Assembly: GCA_046262295.1 (NCBI GenBank)
Contig: JBHENC010000003.1
Span: forward strand, 62,001-126,000
Source of the DNA: JBHENC01 sp046262295
Lineage (GTDB): Bacteria; Acidobacteriota; Blastocatellia; Pyrinomonadales; Pyrinomonadaceae
Direction of reading: 5' to 3'
DNA: 64,000 nt
Shown: piece after piece, positions 1 to 8,796 of the stretch
Numbering within the stretch: the stretch's first letter is position 1
How the letters are laid out: each line of letters opens with the position of its first letter
Position numbers and translations under genes: made by a program
Notes under the pieces: model-generated
Seen by the model: only the letters and a program-made list of their open reading frames with translations
Told to the model about the DNA's origin: nothing
The model's database searches: none

Positions 1-507
1 TTTACGATAAAAATCGCCTAGCTTGACGAGAGCGATTGAGTTGTTTTTATCATGCTCTAGCGCTGTGTTCCATTCGCCGATGGGCGAAAAATCGGCGGGA
101 ATGACTTGCATAATCTGCGGTAAAACGTCGGCTACCGTATTGCCAAAGCCAAATCTATTTGTCAGCACATTTCCCCAAGGGTCTGTGAAAACAACTGCCG
201 GGATGCGGTCAACTTTGAAACGGGAAACTTCGGAGTGATTTTTGTCGAAATTCAGCGAGACGCAAACGAACTTTCGCGTGAGCGCCACGATTTGCGGCTG
301 CGGCCAGAAAGTTTTCGCCATTTCCTGACAAGGCTTACACCAATCCGCAGAAAAATCAATCAACATAGGCTTGCCGCTTTGCTGAGCTAAAGCACGCGCC
401 GTTTCATAATCTTTCTGCCATTCGACGCCATCGGCCACCGCGTTATGAGCAAAGACGGGACTGCCAGCGAATAATACGAACAGCGAAACTGCGACGAATT
501 TAAACAT
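1..507 (-). CDS. Exported thioredoxin-like protein (C-terminus off the window edge)
   Basis: The reading frame is open from an ATG at 507 to the window edge and gives 169 residues. Residues 1-20 are a signal peptide (hydrophobic core ending SPVFA). A thioredoxin-fold domain follows with the redox motif WCKPC (C57, C60) after the strand PMLIDFSADW, then a cis-proline region (RIPAVVFTD). A GAGGAG ribosome site precedes the ATG. The product is probably a periplasmic thiol-disulfide oxidoreductase of the thioredoxin_7/DsbD-gamma type. The part after about residue 140 (IGEWNTALEHDKNN) could begin a TPR-like region, but the rest is not in the window. The fold is well supported; the substrate is unknown. 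Confidence 0.85.
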   Translation of the reverse strand, partial: MFKFVAVSLFVLFAGSPVFAHNAVADGVEWQKDYETARALAQQSGKPMLIDFSADWCKPCQEMAKTFWPQPQIVALTRKFVCVSLNFDKNHSEVSRFKVDRIPAVVFTDPWGNVLTNRFGFGNTVADVLPQIMQVIPADFSPIGEWNTALEHDKNNSIALVKLGDFYRK

Positions 508-619
508 TACCAATTTTTCTCCTCTATGAGTGGGAATGTAAAGCGTAAGATGAGCGAAGCGCCGTGATAACTCTCGGGCGGTAAATCCTTGCGCCCAACT
601 TGCGCTTGCCATCCGCGCT

Positions 620-2098
620 TTAATATAAATTGCCTTCGCGTTTTCTTCCTGTGTAATCCACATAAACGACTTTCATTTCCGTGTAAAAGTCTAATGCCGT
701 TGAGCCTTGTTCGCGGTCGCCGATGCCTGTCGCTTTGATGCCGCCGAAGGGAATGTGCGCTTCGCCGCCGGTCGTTGGCGAGTTGATGTGCGTCATGCCG
801 GTTTCGATTTCATCAACGAAGCGGAAGATGCGCGTCGCGTCGTTGGTGAAGATGGAAGACGAAAGGCCGTATTCGCTGTCGTTCGCAACTTGCATCGCTT
901 CGTCGAAATCTTCGACGCGCAGAACGGAGAGGATGGGGCCGAAGACTTCTTCGCGGGCGATACGCATATCGGGCGTGACATGGTCGAAGACGGCGGGGCG
1001 AACGAAGTAGCCTTTGCTCAAGTTGTCGCCTTCGGCGCGCGTGCCGCCGCAGACGAGTGATGCGCCGTCTTCGCGCCCGATGTCAACGTAGCTCAAAACG
1101 GTTTTGAATTGGCTTTCATCAACGCTTGGCCCGACTTCCGTGTGCGGGTCGCTGCCGTCGCCTAATCGCAAACTTTTCGCGCGAGCACTAACGCGCTCGA
1201 CAAATTCATCGGCGATGGAATTGACGACGACGGCGCGGCTCGTCGCCGTGCAACGCTGGCCGGATGAACCGAACGCGCCCTGCACGGTTGATTCGACGGC
1301 CAAGTTCATGTCGGCATCTTCCATAATCACGACGGGATTCTTGCCGCCCATCTCGCCTTGAAATTTTGCGCCGCGCCTTGATGCTTGCTCGTAAAGCCGC
1401 AGACCGATTTCGTTCGAGCCAGTGAAGGAGATGGCGCGCACCGCCGGATGCTTAATGATTTCGTCGCCCGCTTCGGAGCCGGAGCCGATAATCAGATTGA
1501 GCACGCCTTTCGGTATTCCGGCCTCTTCAAATATTTCTACGAGACGAACGGCGGTCGCGGGCGTGAGCGTCGCAGGTTTGAAGACAACGGAGTTTCCGGC
1601 GACGAGCGCAGGCGCGATTTTCCAGACGGGAATCGCTATGGGAAAATTCCAGGGCGTGATGCAGGCGACGACGCCGACGGGTTGTTTGATGGTGTAAGCG
1701 AAATTTGCGGGAAGCTCGGATTGGATGGTTTCGCCATTTAAGCGTCTGGCTTCGCCCGCGCAAAACTCGGCGACGTTGATGGAGCGTTGCAGTTCGCCGC
1801 GCGATTCACTGATGACCTTTCCTTCTTCGCGCGTCAGAAGCTGTGCGAGATTCTCTTTGTCGTCTTCCATCAAACGCGCCGCTCGCGCCACGATGCGCCC
1901 GCGCGCCGGGGCAGGCGTTGCGCGCCATTCGCGGAAAGATTGGCTTGCGGCTTCTACGGCGCGGCGTGCTTCGTCGCGTGTCGCCAGAGGCACTGTGCCG
2001 AGCACGTCGTCGGTGTTCGCCGGATTGATATTCTGCACGCTCTTCGATGATGTGGATTCAACCCACTCGCCGTTAATAAAGTTGCGATATGTAACCAT
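620..2098 (-). CDS. NAD(P)-dependent aldehyde dehydrogenase, ketoglutarate-semialdehyde type
   Basis: A full-length 492-residue aldehyde dehydrogenase that oxidises an aldehyde to the acid with NAD(P)+. The ALDH signature residues are present: N151 in TPWNFP, K174 in VVFKPA, E249 in GEMGGKNP, the nucleophile C283 in SSGQRCTATSR, and REEVFGPI near 385 with the cofactor-contacting glutamate. The GQRCTATSR context and overall length resemble 2,5-dioxovalerate (alpha-ketoglutarate semialdehyde) dehydrogenases of sugar-acid catabolism, but no sugar-acid genes are next to it, so the substrate is inferred weakly. It lies 30 bp downstream of the methyltransferase gene on the same strand and may be cotranscribed. 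Confidence 0.9.
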   Translation of the reverse strand: MVTYRNFINGEWVESTSSKSVQNINPANTDDVLGTVPLATRDEARRAVEAASQSFREWRATPAPARGRIVARAARLMEDDKENLAQLLTREEGKVISESRGELQRSINVAEFCAGEARRLNGETIQSELPANFAYTIKQPVGVVACITPWNFPIAIPVWKIAPALVAGNSVVFKPATLTPATAVRLVEIFEEAGIPKGVLNLIIGSGSEAGDEIIKHPAVRAISFTGSNEIGLRLYEQASRRGAKFQGEMGGKNPVVIMEDADMNLAVESTVQGAFGSSGQRCTATSRAVVVNSIADEFVERVSARAKSLRLGDGSDPHTEVGPSVDESQFKTVLSYVDIGREDGASLVCGGTRAEGDNLSKGYFVRPAVFDHVTPDMRIAREEVFGPILSVLRVEDFDEAMQVANDSEYGLSSSIFTNDATRIFRFVDEIETGMTHINSPTTGGEAHIPFGGIKATGIGDREQGSTALDFYTEMKVVYVDYTGRKREGNLY

Positions 2099-2128
2099 GA
2101 ATTTGTTTCAGAATTCCTTTTCTAAAAA

Positions 2129-3535
2129 CTATTCGACGCGAACCCAACGCTCTAAAGGCTGCGAGCCTTGCTGCTCGAACCAGCAGATGAGTTGATCTAT
2201 TAAATCAATTTTGAACTTGTACAGGCCGGGCGCGGATGGCGCGCGGTAATTGATGTGCAGCGCGATGCCCTCACCGGGCGCAATGGCGTAGCGCAGCGGC
2301 GGCTCGCCGTGAAATTCGTGAGCGAGGTTGCCCTGCTCGTCAAACACTTTAACGCCGAGTGTGACAGCTCCTCTACGCGTTGCTGCGCCGGTTAACCATA
2401 CCGTGTCGCCCGTATTTTCGATTTTAAGCCGCGTTCTTATTTCACCGGACGGCGCGATTTGTTGCGGCCATTCTTCAAGAAGCGAAAGGCGTGCGCGCAA
2501 AATTCCCGGCGCGAGACTGTCCGGCACAGCGCCGTTAGCCGAATCATGCGGCGGAGAAACTTTTTTGCACAGCAGGTAATTGACGGGCGAGGGTTCGACG
2601 CGAAGTTGATTGCCCACCAACGTGTCGCGGTCGAACAGTCCGTTGACGCTAGTGTAATCGCCGGTAATAACGAACCCCCGAGCGCGAAGCAGGGCGCGCA
2701 AATAATCGCCGCTGAAAGGCGATTCGAGCACCTCGAATCGTTGCATCTCTTCCACTAACTCGCGCTCTGCGGGAGAGCCTGCCGCCGGTTTATCGCCTTC
2801 CAAAATAAAGAGCTGCCCGCCATTATTCAACATCTCTGCAAAGTGGCGAATCACCGCGCGTTCGTTCGCAAAATGATGCAGCGCGTCGTAGCAGATAATC
2901 GCATCGAAAGTTTGGGCGAGCGGTGCGGCTTCGATGTCGTGCGCGAGAAAGCGGTAACGAAGTGGCATTCCGGGAGCGACACCATATGGCACGCGCTGCA
3001 ATCTTTCGCGCGCGACTTCGATCATCGCCGGGCTGATATCAATGCCGGTTACGTCGTAGCCGAAGCGCGCGAGGAATTCGCTCAACCAGCCGGGGCCGCA
3101 GCCGACATCCAGAACGGTTTGGCCGCTACGTAAGCCGAGTGCGGTGACGATGTTGGCGAAGTCATGAAAGAAGCGTTGCGTTTCGGCGTCGAGGCCGCGC
3201 CCGTCATGACGCAAAGTTTTGTTGGCAACATCAATGAACGGTTTCGTGCGCAAGTAATACTTGCTGTCTTCATCCAGCTTGTGCGGGTAATCAATCGCCG
3301 CGCGCTTAAAATCAACGCCCGCAATTCCTTTCAATCGTCCGTCGGCTGCCAACGCTTCGGAGGGCGGCGCGTTTTCTTCCGCTTCTTCTTTTTGCGTTAT
3401 ATAAAAGTCTGTGCGATCCGCCTCATCCGCAGAATCCGGCGCGGGCGGGCGACAGCGTCGTGTGCGCTGTGCCGCCGCGTCGTTTTGCTGTGAAAGATGC
3501 TCTGAAGCCGGTTTCATCAATTGACTGCGCCGCAA
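2129..3535 (-). CDS. Class I SAM-dependent methyltransferase with C-terminal Ig-like domain
   Basis: The product has 468 residues. The first ~60 are polar, low-complexity and probably disordered. A Rossmann-type methyltransferase domain covers about 90-320, with the SAM-binding motif VLDVGCGPG (141-149), the acidic motif II in VTGIDIS and the post-II motif DAIICYDALHH. From about 345 a second all-beta region contains an ENTGDTVW strand and a YRAPSAPGLYKFKIDL strand, as in NBR1-type or Ig-like domains appended to bacterial enzymes. The acceptor is unknown. An internal ATG at residue 7 is an equally possible start. The gene is divergent from the acyl-CoA ligase, and the 178 bp between them should hold both promoters. 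Confidence 0.8.
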   Translation of the reverse strand: MRRSQLMKPASEHLSQQNDAAAQRTRRCRPPAPDSADEADRTDFYITQKEEAEENAPPSEALAADGRLKGIAGVDFKRAAIDYPHKLDEDSKYYLRTKPFIDVANKTLRHDGRGLDAETQRFFHDFANIVTALGLRSGQTVLDVGCGPGWLSEFLARFGYDVTGIDISPAMIEVARERLQRVPYGVAPGMPLRYRFLAHDIEAAPLAQTFDAIICYDALHHFANERAVIRHFAEMLNNGGQLFILEGDKPAAGSPAERELVEEMQRFEVLESPFSGDYLRALLRARGFVITGDYTSVNGLFDRDTLVGNQLRVEPSPVNYLLCKKVSPPHDSANGAVPDSLAPGILRARLSLLEEWPQQIAPSGEIRTRLKIENTGDTVWLTGAATRRGAVTLGVKVFDEQGNLAHEFHGEPPLRYAIAPGEGIALHINYRAPSAPGLYKFKIDLIDQLICWFEQQGSQPLERWVRVE

Positions 3536-3713
3536 CGAAGACAGGCTCGCGGCGGCGGCGCAAAGAACGAGCGTGGGTTAAGATGGTTTGTAAAAGTGGA
3601 AGCGTGTTCGCTAAGCTCGCGCGAACGCGGAAAACCGCTCTGACGCTTCGGACTTTATAATGGCGACGGCGGTCGGGTCAATATACCATACGAACAGGCA
3701 CGAAAAGCTAAAA

Positions 3714-5255
3714 ATGACTTCCGAACTATCATTCAATGCGAACGGCAATCTGCGCCAACTGCTCGAAGGCCGCGCGGCACTTTCGCCGGATAAAATTTTT
3801 CTCTTCTCGGAAGCGGACACACGCCGCTGGACTTACGCCCAGTTTGACAGGGCGGTGAACCGCACGGCGCGTTTGCTGCGCGCGCGTGGCATCACAAAGG
3901 GTGACGTCGTGAGCTTGCTGCTTCCCAATAGCGCCGAATATGTCATTGCTTACTTCGCCTGCTTCAAACTGGGCGCGCTCGCAGGCCCCGTCAATTCGCT
4001 ATTGAAGCCGCAGGAAATAGCCTACGTCGTCGCCGATTCGGACGCGAAAGCGTTGCTGGTGCATTCGGAATACGCACCGCAGTTAACGGAAGTGCGCGAG
4101 CAACTGATTGCGCTGCAAAGCATCATCGAATTCGATGACGAGCGGACGGCGACGAAAGAGTTTACAGACGAGGACAGCTTGCCGGACGTGGAGATCAACG
4201 CGGACGACGAAGCGATCATCATTTACACTTCGGGCACGACGGGCAAGCCAAAAGGGTGTTTGCTGACGCACGGCAACCTGCTCGCCAACGCGCGACAGAT
4301 CGCCGGATGGATGAAGTTTACAGAGCACGACCGGCTGCTTACGATGATGCCGCTCTTTCACATGAACGCCGTCTCCGTCACGACGATGTCCGCGCTCTAC
4401 GCGGGCGGCTCGACCGTCGTGATGCAGAAGTTCTCCGCGTCGCGTTTCTGGCACACCATCGCGGAATACAAAATTACTTCGTTCGGTTCCGTCGCCACGA
4501 TGCTGCAAATGCTGCTCGCTACTTACCCCGACGGCGTGCCCGCGAATCTCGACACGAAGAGTTTGCGTTTTGCGATGTGCGGCTCTGCGCCCGTGCCCGC
4601 CGAAGTCTTGAAGCGTTTCGAGGAGACGTTTCATTGTTTGGTTATCGAAGGCTACGGCCTTTCGGAATCAACCTGCCGCTCGACCTTTAATCCGCCTGAT
4701 GAACGAAGGCGCGCAGGCTCTTGCGGAATGGCAATCGGCAACGAAATGAAAGTCTTCGACGAAGAAGACAGGGAAGTGCCGGATGGAAGCACGGGCGAAA
4801 TTGTGCTGCGCGGCGAAAATATTCTGAAGGGTTACTATAAGAACGAAGAGGCGACACGACGCGCTTTCCGCAACGGCTGGTTTCACACGGGCGACATCGG
4901 CTACCGCGATTCGGAAGGTTTCTTCTACATCGTTGACCGCAAATCCGACATGATCATACGGGGCGGCGAAAACATCTACCCGCGCGAAATAGACGAAACG
5001 CTATACCAGCATCCCGCCATCGCACAGGCCGCCGTCATCGGCCTCCCCGATGAACTCTACGGCGAAGAAGTTGCGGCCTTCGTCGTGCTGAAAGAGGGAA
5101 TGAAAGCGACGGAAGAGGAGCTAATAAATTTCTGCCGCGCACGCCTCGCCAATTACAAGTGCCCCAAGTCCGTCCGCTTCGTTACAGACATTCCGAAAGG
5201 GCCGACGGGCAAATTGCTCAAGCGTGAGCTAGTAAGACTCTTCAATCTCGATTAG
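3714..5255 (+). CDS. AMP-forming acyl-CoA synthetase
   Basis: A 513-residue member of the adenylate-forming family, which activates a carboxylate as acyl-AMP and then forms acyl-CoA. Motifs are in the usual order: the P-loop IIYTSGTTGKPKG, the aromatic-rich region with GYGLSEST, the hinge FHTGDIGYRDSEGFFYIVDRKSDMI, and the C-terminal lysine motif PKGPTGKLLKREL. I place the start at 3714. An in-frame ATG at 3660 overlaps TATAAT at 3656-3661, which reads as a promoter -10 box (no good -35 is visible), and it would add 18 residues absent from the family. It looks like a FadD-like medium/long-chain ligase; substrate choice cannot be read from the sequence. Confidence 0.88.
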   Translation: MTSELSFNANGNLRQLLEGRAALSPDKIFLFSEADTRRWTYAQFDRAVNRTARLLRARGITKGDVVSLLLPNSAEYVIAYFACFKLGALAGPVNSLLKPQEIAYVVADSDAKALLVHSEYAPQLTEVREQLIALQSIIEFDDERTATKEFTDEDSLPDVEINADDEAIIIYTSGTTGKPKGCLLTHGNLLANARQIAGWMKFTEHDRLLTMMPLFHMNAVSVTTMSALYAGGSTVVMQKFSASRFWHTIAEYKITSFGSVATMLQMLLATYPDGVPANLDTKSLRFAMCGSAPVPAEVLKRFEETFHCLVIEGYGLSESTCRSTFNPPDERRRAGSCGMAIGNEMKVFDEEDREVPDGSTGEIVLRGENILKGYYKNEEATRRAFRNGWFHTGDIGYRDSEGFFYIVDRKSDMIIRGGENIYPREIDETLYQHPAIAQAAVIGLPDELYGEEVAAFVVLKEGMKATEEELINFCRARLANYKCPKSVRFVTDIPKGPTGKLLKRELVRLFNLD

Positions 5256-5273
5256 TCGCGCGGGCGCACCGGT

Positions 5274-5831
5274 TTAATCCGGCGAAGTGGACTTCATCGC
5301 ATCTTCCAATTCAACGCCCAGCCCGTCGGCGAGCCGGTTGACAAAGGCGAAGTATCCGGTCACTTGATTGATGTCCAGAATGTCGGCGTCTGAAAATCCG
5401 GCCTGCCGTAAACGCTCCACATCTTCTTGATTCATGCTCCAAGGTTCGAGCGTGAGCTTCACGGCGTATTCCAGCATCGCGCGGTCACGTCCGTTAATTT
5501 CGGCTTGACGGAAATCGCTTTGAAGCTGCGCGACCAGTGCCTCGTTCTTGGTTAGACGGCGGAGACCCTCCGCGTGATGGCGCACTCAATAGTGGCAGTG
5601 GTTGGCGGCGGAGACTGTTACCGCGATCATCTCTCGTTGCGCGCGACTGAGGCCGGATTTACCGCGCATCAAAGTCTTGTAGAACTCGAAGTGCGCGTGC
5701 AACGACGGTGGGTTCAGGCTGTGAATCTTGAGTATATTATCCACGCCTCCCCAAGGCTCCGTCATCTGTCCGTATAACTGTTTCAACTCGCCTTCGGCTT
5801 TGTCTTCTTGAATCACTCTTATCCATGCCAT
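5274..5831 (-). CDS. AhpD-like (carboxymuconolactone decarboxylase family) probable selenoprotein, CxxU
   Basis: Two same-frame halves are joined through one TGA at 5586-5588. Read through, they give 185 residues with residue 82 encoded by TGA. The AhpD-type active site is E67, C79, residue 82, H86. The spacings E-12-C-3-X-4-H are those of AhpD, where X is the second catalytic Cys, so TGA stands exactly for Cys/Sec. The second half continues the fold without loss (HHAEGLRRLTKN, then an all-helical domain to the end), and a SECIS-like hairpin sits 10 nt past the TGA. The ATG at 5831 has a GGAG site. The predicted role is a thiol/selenol peroxidase or reductase. A Cys-to-stop mutation or sequencing error is the alternative. 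No selA, selB or selC is visible here. Confidence 0.82.
5556..5575 (-). promoter_or_regulatory. Candidate bacterial SECIS element
   Basis: On the minus strand, immediately after the in-frame TGA, a stem GCGGAG/CTCCGC closes a GGT loop (5565-5567). An outer A-T and C-G pair extends it past one bulged C (5558). The first loop G is nucleotide 19 after the TGA, inside the usual 16-37 nt window for bacterial SECIS, and the apical GGUCU run resembles the SelB-recognised loop of E. coli fdhF. The hairpin also lies inside coding sequence, as bacterial SECIS elements must. Confidence 0.7.
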
Positions 5832-5936
5832 AACAAACGCTCCATATTTTGTCTGCTGAAAAATAAAGATCGCGGCGACTCACAAATATTGCTGCAAGCT
5901 AATGTTGATGGCGAGGCCGATTAAAGACGAGCGCTT

Positions 5937-6164
5937 TTACCGCGCATTGCGGCGTGGAGATGTCTTGAGGCCGTTAATACTTACAAGCACCGTCGCCCTT
6001 TTTACCACAGGCTTTTCGCTGCCGCCGCAACTGCCGCAGCCGGTGGCGCAGGTGGCGTCTGCTTTGCTGGCGCGAAATGAGTTGAGGCGTGAGAGGGCGC
6101 GCCGCGCCGTGTAAGCGAGCGCGGCGAGGATGATGATGGCGACGATGATTGTTTGCCAGTCCAT
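5937..6164 (-). CDS. FeoB-associated Cys-rich membrane protein
   Basis: A 75-residue protein with an N-terminal transmembrane helix (residues 4-19, IIVAIIILAALAY) followed by a basic stretch and the cysteine cluster CATGCGSCGG (39-48). This is the layout of the FeoB_associated family, small proteins encoded beside feoB and thought to help ferrous iron transport. Its ATG is 8 bp past the end of feoB, so the two are surely cotranscribed. The long C-terminal tail (RATVLVSINGLKTSPRR) is not typical. A longer upstream extension of the frame lies inside feoB and is not needed. Confidence 0.85.
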   Translation of the reverse strand: MDWQTIIVAIIILAALAYTARRALSRLNSFRASKADATCATGCGSCGGSEKPVVKRATVLVSINGLKTSPRRNAR

Positions 6165-6172
6165 GATGAATC

Positions 6173-8386
6173 TTAGCTGAAGCCTAACAGTCGCCCGCCT
6201 TGATAAGTGATGAACGACGCGAGGTAAGCGAGCGCGGTCATATAGCCAATCATAAAGAGCGGCCAGCGCCATGAATTTGTTTCGCGGCGCACAATCGCCA
6301 CCGTTGACATACACTGCAGGGCGAGCACGAAGAAGACCATCATCGAGAGCGCGACGAGCGGCGTCCATGCCGGACGCCCGTCGGCGCGTTTGGCGTTGCG
6401 CACCGCGTTGACGACGGAATCCGATTCGGCGTCCGAGCCGACATTATAAATGATGCTCAAGGTTGAGACGAGCGTTTCGCGCGCAGCGAAAGACGAGATG
6501 AGCGCGACGCCCATTTTCCAATCGAAGCCGAGCGGCGCGATGACGGGTTCGATGAGATGCCCGGCGCGTCCCGCAAAACTCTGGTTCACCTGTTCGCTGC
6601 TTTGACCGTTCATGCCCGGCGCGGCTTTGGATTCCGCCTCCGCTTCGTTCGCCGCCGCCGGTGCTTGTGCTGCAATCATTGTCGCTGCCGGAGCGTTGTT
6701 GCTTGTCGTGTCAAGACGCGGAAACGTCACGAGCGCCCAGAGAATAATCGAGATGGCGAGGATCACCGTCCCGGCGCGTTTGACGAAGAGGCCGCCGCGC
6801 GAAATCATCGTTTGCAATATGTTTGAAAAACCGGGCACGCGATAGGGCGGCAACTCCAGCACGAGCGGCGGCGTCGGCGCTTTCAAAATCGTGTGCTTCA
6901 GAATCCACGCGACGACGATGGCAACGACGATGCCGAGCAAGTACATCGCCAGAATCAGCAGCGCACCGATGGAGAGAAAACCGAAGAGTCTTTGATTGGA
7001 GAAGAAGGCGGCGATCATCAAAGTGTAAACAGGCAAACGCGCCGAACAACTCATAAACGGCGCGATCATGATTGTCGCCAGACGGTCTTTCGGATTCTCG
7101 ATGGTGCGCGTCGCCATGATGCCCGGAATCGCGCACGCGAAACTGCTTAAGAGCGGCATAAACGCTTTGCCGTGCAACCCCACGCCGCGCATCAAACGAT
7201 CCATCAGAAACGCCGCCCGCGCCATGTAGCCGGTGTCTTCTAAAATTGCGATAAAGAAAAAGAGCAACAGAATTTGCGGCAGGAAAACCAGCACGCCGCC
7301 GACGCCTGCGATCACGCCGTCAACCATCAGGTTTGTCAAAAGTCCCGGCGGCAGAACGTGGCGAACGGTTTCGCCGAGCCAGCCGAAGCCGCCGTCAATT
7401 AAATCCATCGGCAGCGCCGCCCACGAAAAGATCGTTTGAAAGACGAGTAGCATTACGGCAATTAAAATCGCGGGGCCGAAGAATCTATGCGTGAAGATGC
7501 GATCAATGCGCTCGGTTGTCGTGCCGGATTCGTTTACGTTGCCGCGCACGGCACGCGCCGCGATGCGCTCGATCCATTCATAGCGCGCGACAAGCGGTTC
7601 CTGCCACCACTGCGCGTTGTTCTGCGCGAGACGCGCACGCGCGCCTTCGATAATCGCGCGCCGCTTTCCATCAACCGGCAAATCGTCCGCGTATAAATCT
7701 CGTAGCGCCGTGTATCTTGCACCGGGTGTTGTCTCTGTTTCGGCCAAGGCGGCGAGTTCGCGTTCCGTTGTTTCCGACAACTGCCAAGCCGCTTCCGTCG
7801 TGCGAGCCGTTTGCGCGGCTTCGATGACGGCGGCGGCGAGCGAATCGGTTCCGAGATGCTGCGACGCGGTGACGGGCACAACCGGCACGCCCAGCGATTT
7901 CGATAATTCCTGAGCATCGATCTTGATATTGCGTCGCTCCGCCAGATCAATCATCGTCAGGGCGAGGACAAGCGGACGTTCGTAGTCCAGCAGCTGCGTG
8001 ACCAGATAAAGATTGCGTTCGAGATTGGTCGCATCAACGACGGCGACGAGCACATCCGGCGCGGGAACATTAGCGATGCGTCCCGTAATTACGTCGCGCG
8101 CAATCTGCTCGTCAATGGATGCGGCTTCAAGGCTGTAAAGTCCGGGCAAATCTATCAGCCGCGCGGTTTGCGCAGGCGCAAGTTGCCATGCCCCTTCTTT
8201 GCGTTCGACGGTCACGCCGGGATAGTTTGCGACTTTTTGGCGCAGGCCTGTGAGCGCGTTAAAGAGACTCGTTTTGCCAGCGTTCGGATTGCCGACAAGC
8301 GCAATCGTAAGCTGGCGATTCAAGATGTGTTCGGTGTTGGAATCGCTTGCGGGAGAAGAAGCGGCGGCTGCGACGGTAGTGCTCAT
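6173..8386 (-). CDS. feoB: Ferrous iron transport protein B
   Basis: A 737-residue FeoB, the inner-membrane Fe(II) transporter. The N-terminal GTPase has G1 GNPNAGKTS (32-40), G3 DLPGLYSL and G4 region LTMIDLAE. A helical linker follows, then the polytopic membrane part with two gate domains; SCSARLPVYTLMIAAFF carries the conserved Cys of the first gate, and the second gate includes FAARETLVSTLSI. The first ~25 residues are a Ser/Ala-rich extension. A hydrophilic Ala/Glu-rich insertion lies around 565-600 between membrane helices. It follows feoA by 39 bp with a GGAGG-type ribosome site in the gap and precedes the FeoB-associated gene by 8 bp. Confidence 0.95.
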   Translation of the reverse strand: MSTTVAAAASSPASDSNTEHILNRQLTIALVGNPNAGKTSLFNALTGLRQKVANYPGVTVERKEGAWQLAPAQTARLIDLPGLYSLEAASIDEQIARDVITGRIANVPAPDVLVAVVDATNLERNLYLVTQLLDYERPLVLALTMIDLAERRNIKIDAQELSKSLGVPVVPVTASQHLGTDSLAAAVIEAAQTARTTEAAWQLSETTERELAALAETETTPGARYTALRDLYADDLPVDGKRRAIIEGARARLAQNNAQWWQEPLVARYEWIERIAARAVRGNVNESGTTTERIDRIFTHRFFGPAILIAVMLLVFQTIFSWAALPMDLIDGGFGWLGETVRHVLPPGLLTNLMVDGVIAGVGGVLVFLPQILLLFFFIAILEDTGYMARAAFLMDRLMRGVGLHGKAFMPLLSSFACAIPGIMATRTIENPKDRLATIMIAPFMSCSARLPVYTLMIAAFFSNQRLFGFLSIGALLILAMYLLGIVVAIVVAWILKHTILKAPTPPLVLELPPYRVPGFSNILQTMISRGGLFVKRAGTVILAISIILWALVTFPRLDTTSNNAPAATMIAAQAPAAANEAEAESKAAPGMNGQSSEQVNQSFAGRAGHLIEPVIAPLGFDWKMGVALISSFAARETLVSTLSIIYNVGSDAESDSVVNAVRNAKRADGRPAWTPLVALSMMVFFVLALQCMSTVAIVRRETNSWRWPLFMIGYMTALAYLASFITYQGGRLLGFS

Positions 8387-8425
8387 TGCGTTTGACGCCG
8401 GATAAAGAGGCCAGGGAAGGAGGGC

Positions 8426-8725
8426 TTAACTCCTTTGGGCGACGATGGTGATTGATTGCGCTTCGGTGCGACGCAGGGCGAGATTGTAGCCACGCACGCG
8501 AATCTCAATCGGATCGCCGAGCGGCGCGGCCTTGATAACGCGCACAGGCGCGCCGGGCACGACGCCCATTTCCATCAAACGCCGCGCGATTGCGCTTGCG
8601 CCGCTGATTGACGCGACGCGCGCTTCGACGCCGAACGGCAGTTTGTCGAGCGACAAAACGCCAGTAAACTCTTCTGTGCTCGCCAGCGCGCCGCGCATCG
8701 TGAGTGCTGCTTCTGCTATTGCCAT
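8426..8725 (-). CDS. feoA: Ferrous iron transport protein A
   Basis: A 99-residue protein with the SH3-like FeoA fold. It shows the family core ISGASAIARRLMEMGVVPGAPVRVIKAAPLGDPIEIRVRGYNLALRRTEA, broken here into its two landmarks: RRLMEMGVVPG (turn) and GDPIEIRVRGYNLALR (C-terminal strands). FeoA binds FeoB in the cytoplasm and is needed for Fe(II) uptake. It is the first gene of the minus-strand feo unit. The 5' region carries a promoter overlapped by a Fur-like palindrome. The N-terminal ~25 residues are longer than in E. coli FeoA. Confidence 0.92.
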   Translation of the reverse strand: MAIAEAALTMRGALASTEEFTGVLSLDKLPFGVEARVASISGASAIARRLMEMGVVPGAPVRVIKAAPLGDPIEIRVRGYNLALRRTEAQSITIVAQRS

Positions 8726-8796
8726 TGAATGATTAAACTCGCTTCGGATTGACCTTAAAATAGAACCTTCGCAAGGCTGCTCTATACTGAAAACGC

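Noticed and set aside
4083..4634. Long ORF antisense to the acyl-CoA synthetase (183 codons)
   Set aside because: Shadow of the real gene in GC-rich sequence; no ribosome site or family similarity. The same applies to other long antisense ORFs over pyrD, pyrC and the carbamoyltransferase.
5274..5831. Two separate short genes, or a pseudogene, at 5274-5585 and 5586-5831
   Set aside because: The halves are in one frame and together form a single complete AhpD fold; the TGA is exactly at a redox Cys and has a SECIS-like hairpin behind it. A GTG start for the second half would give half a domain.
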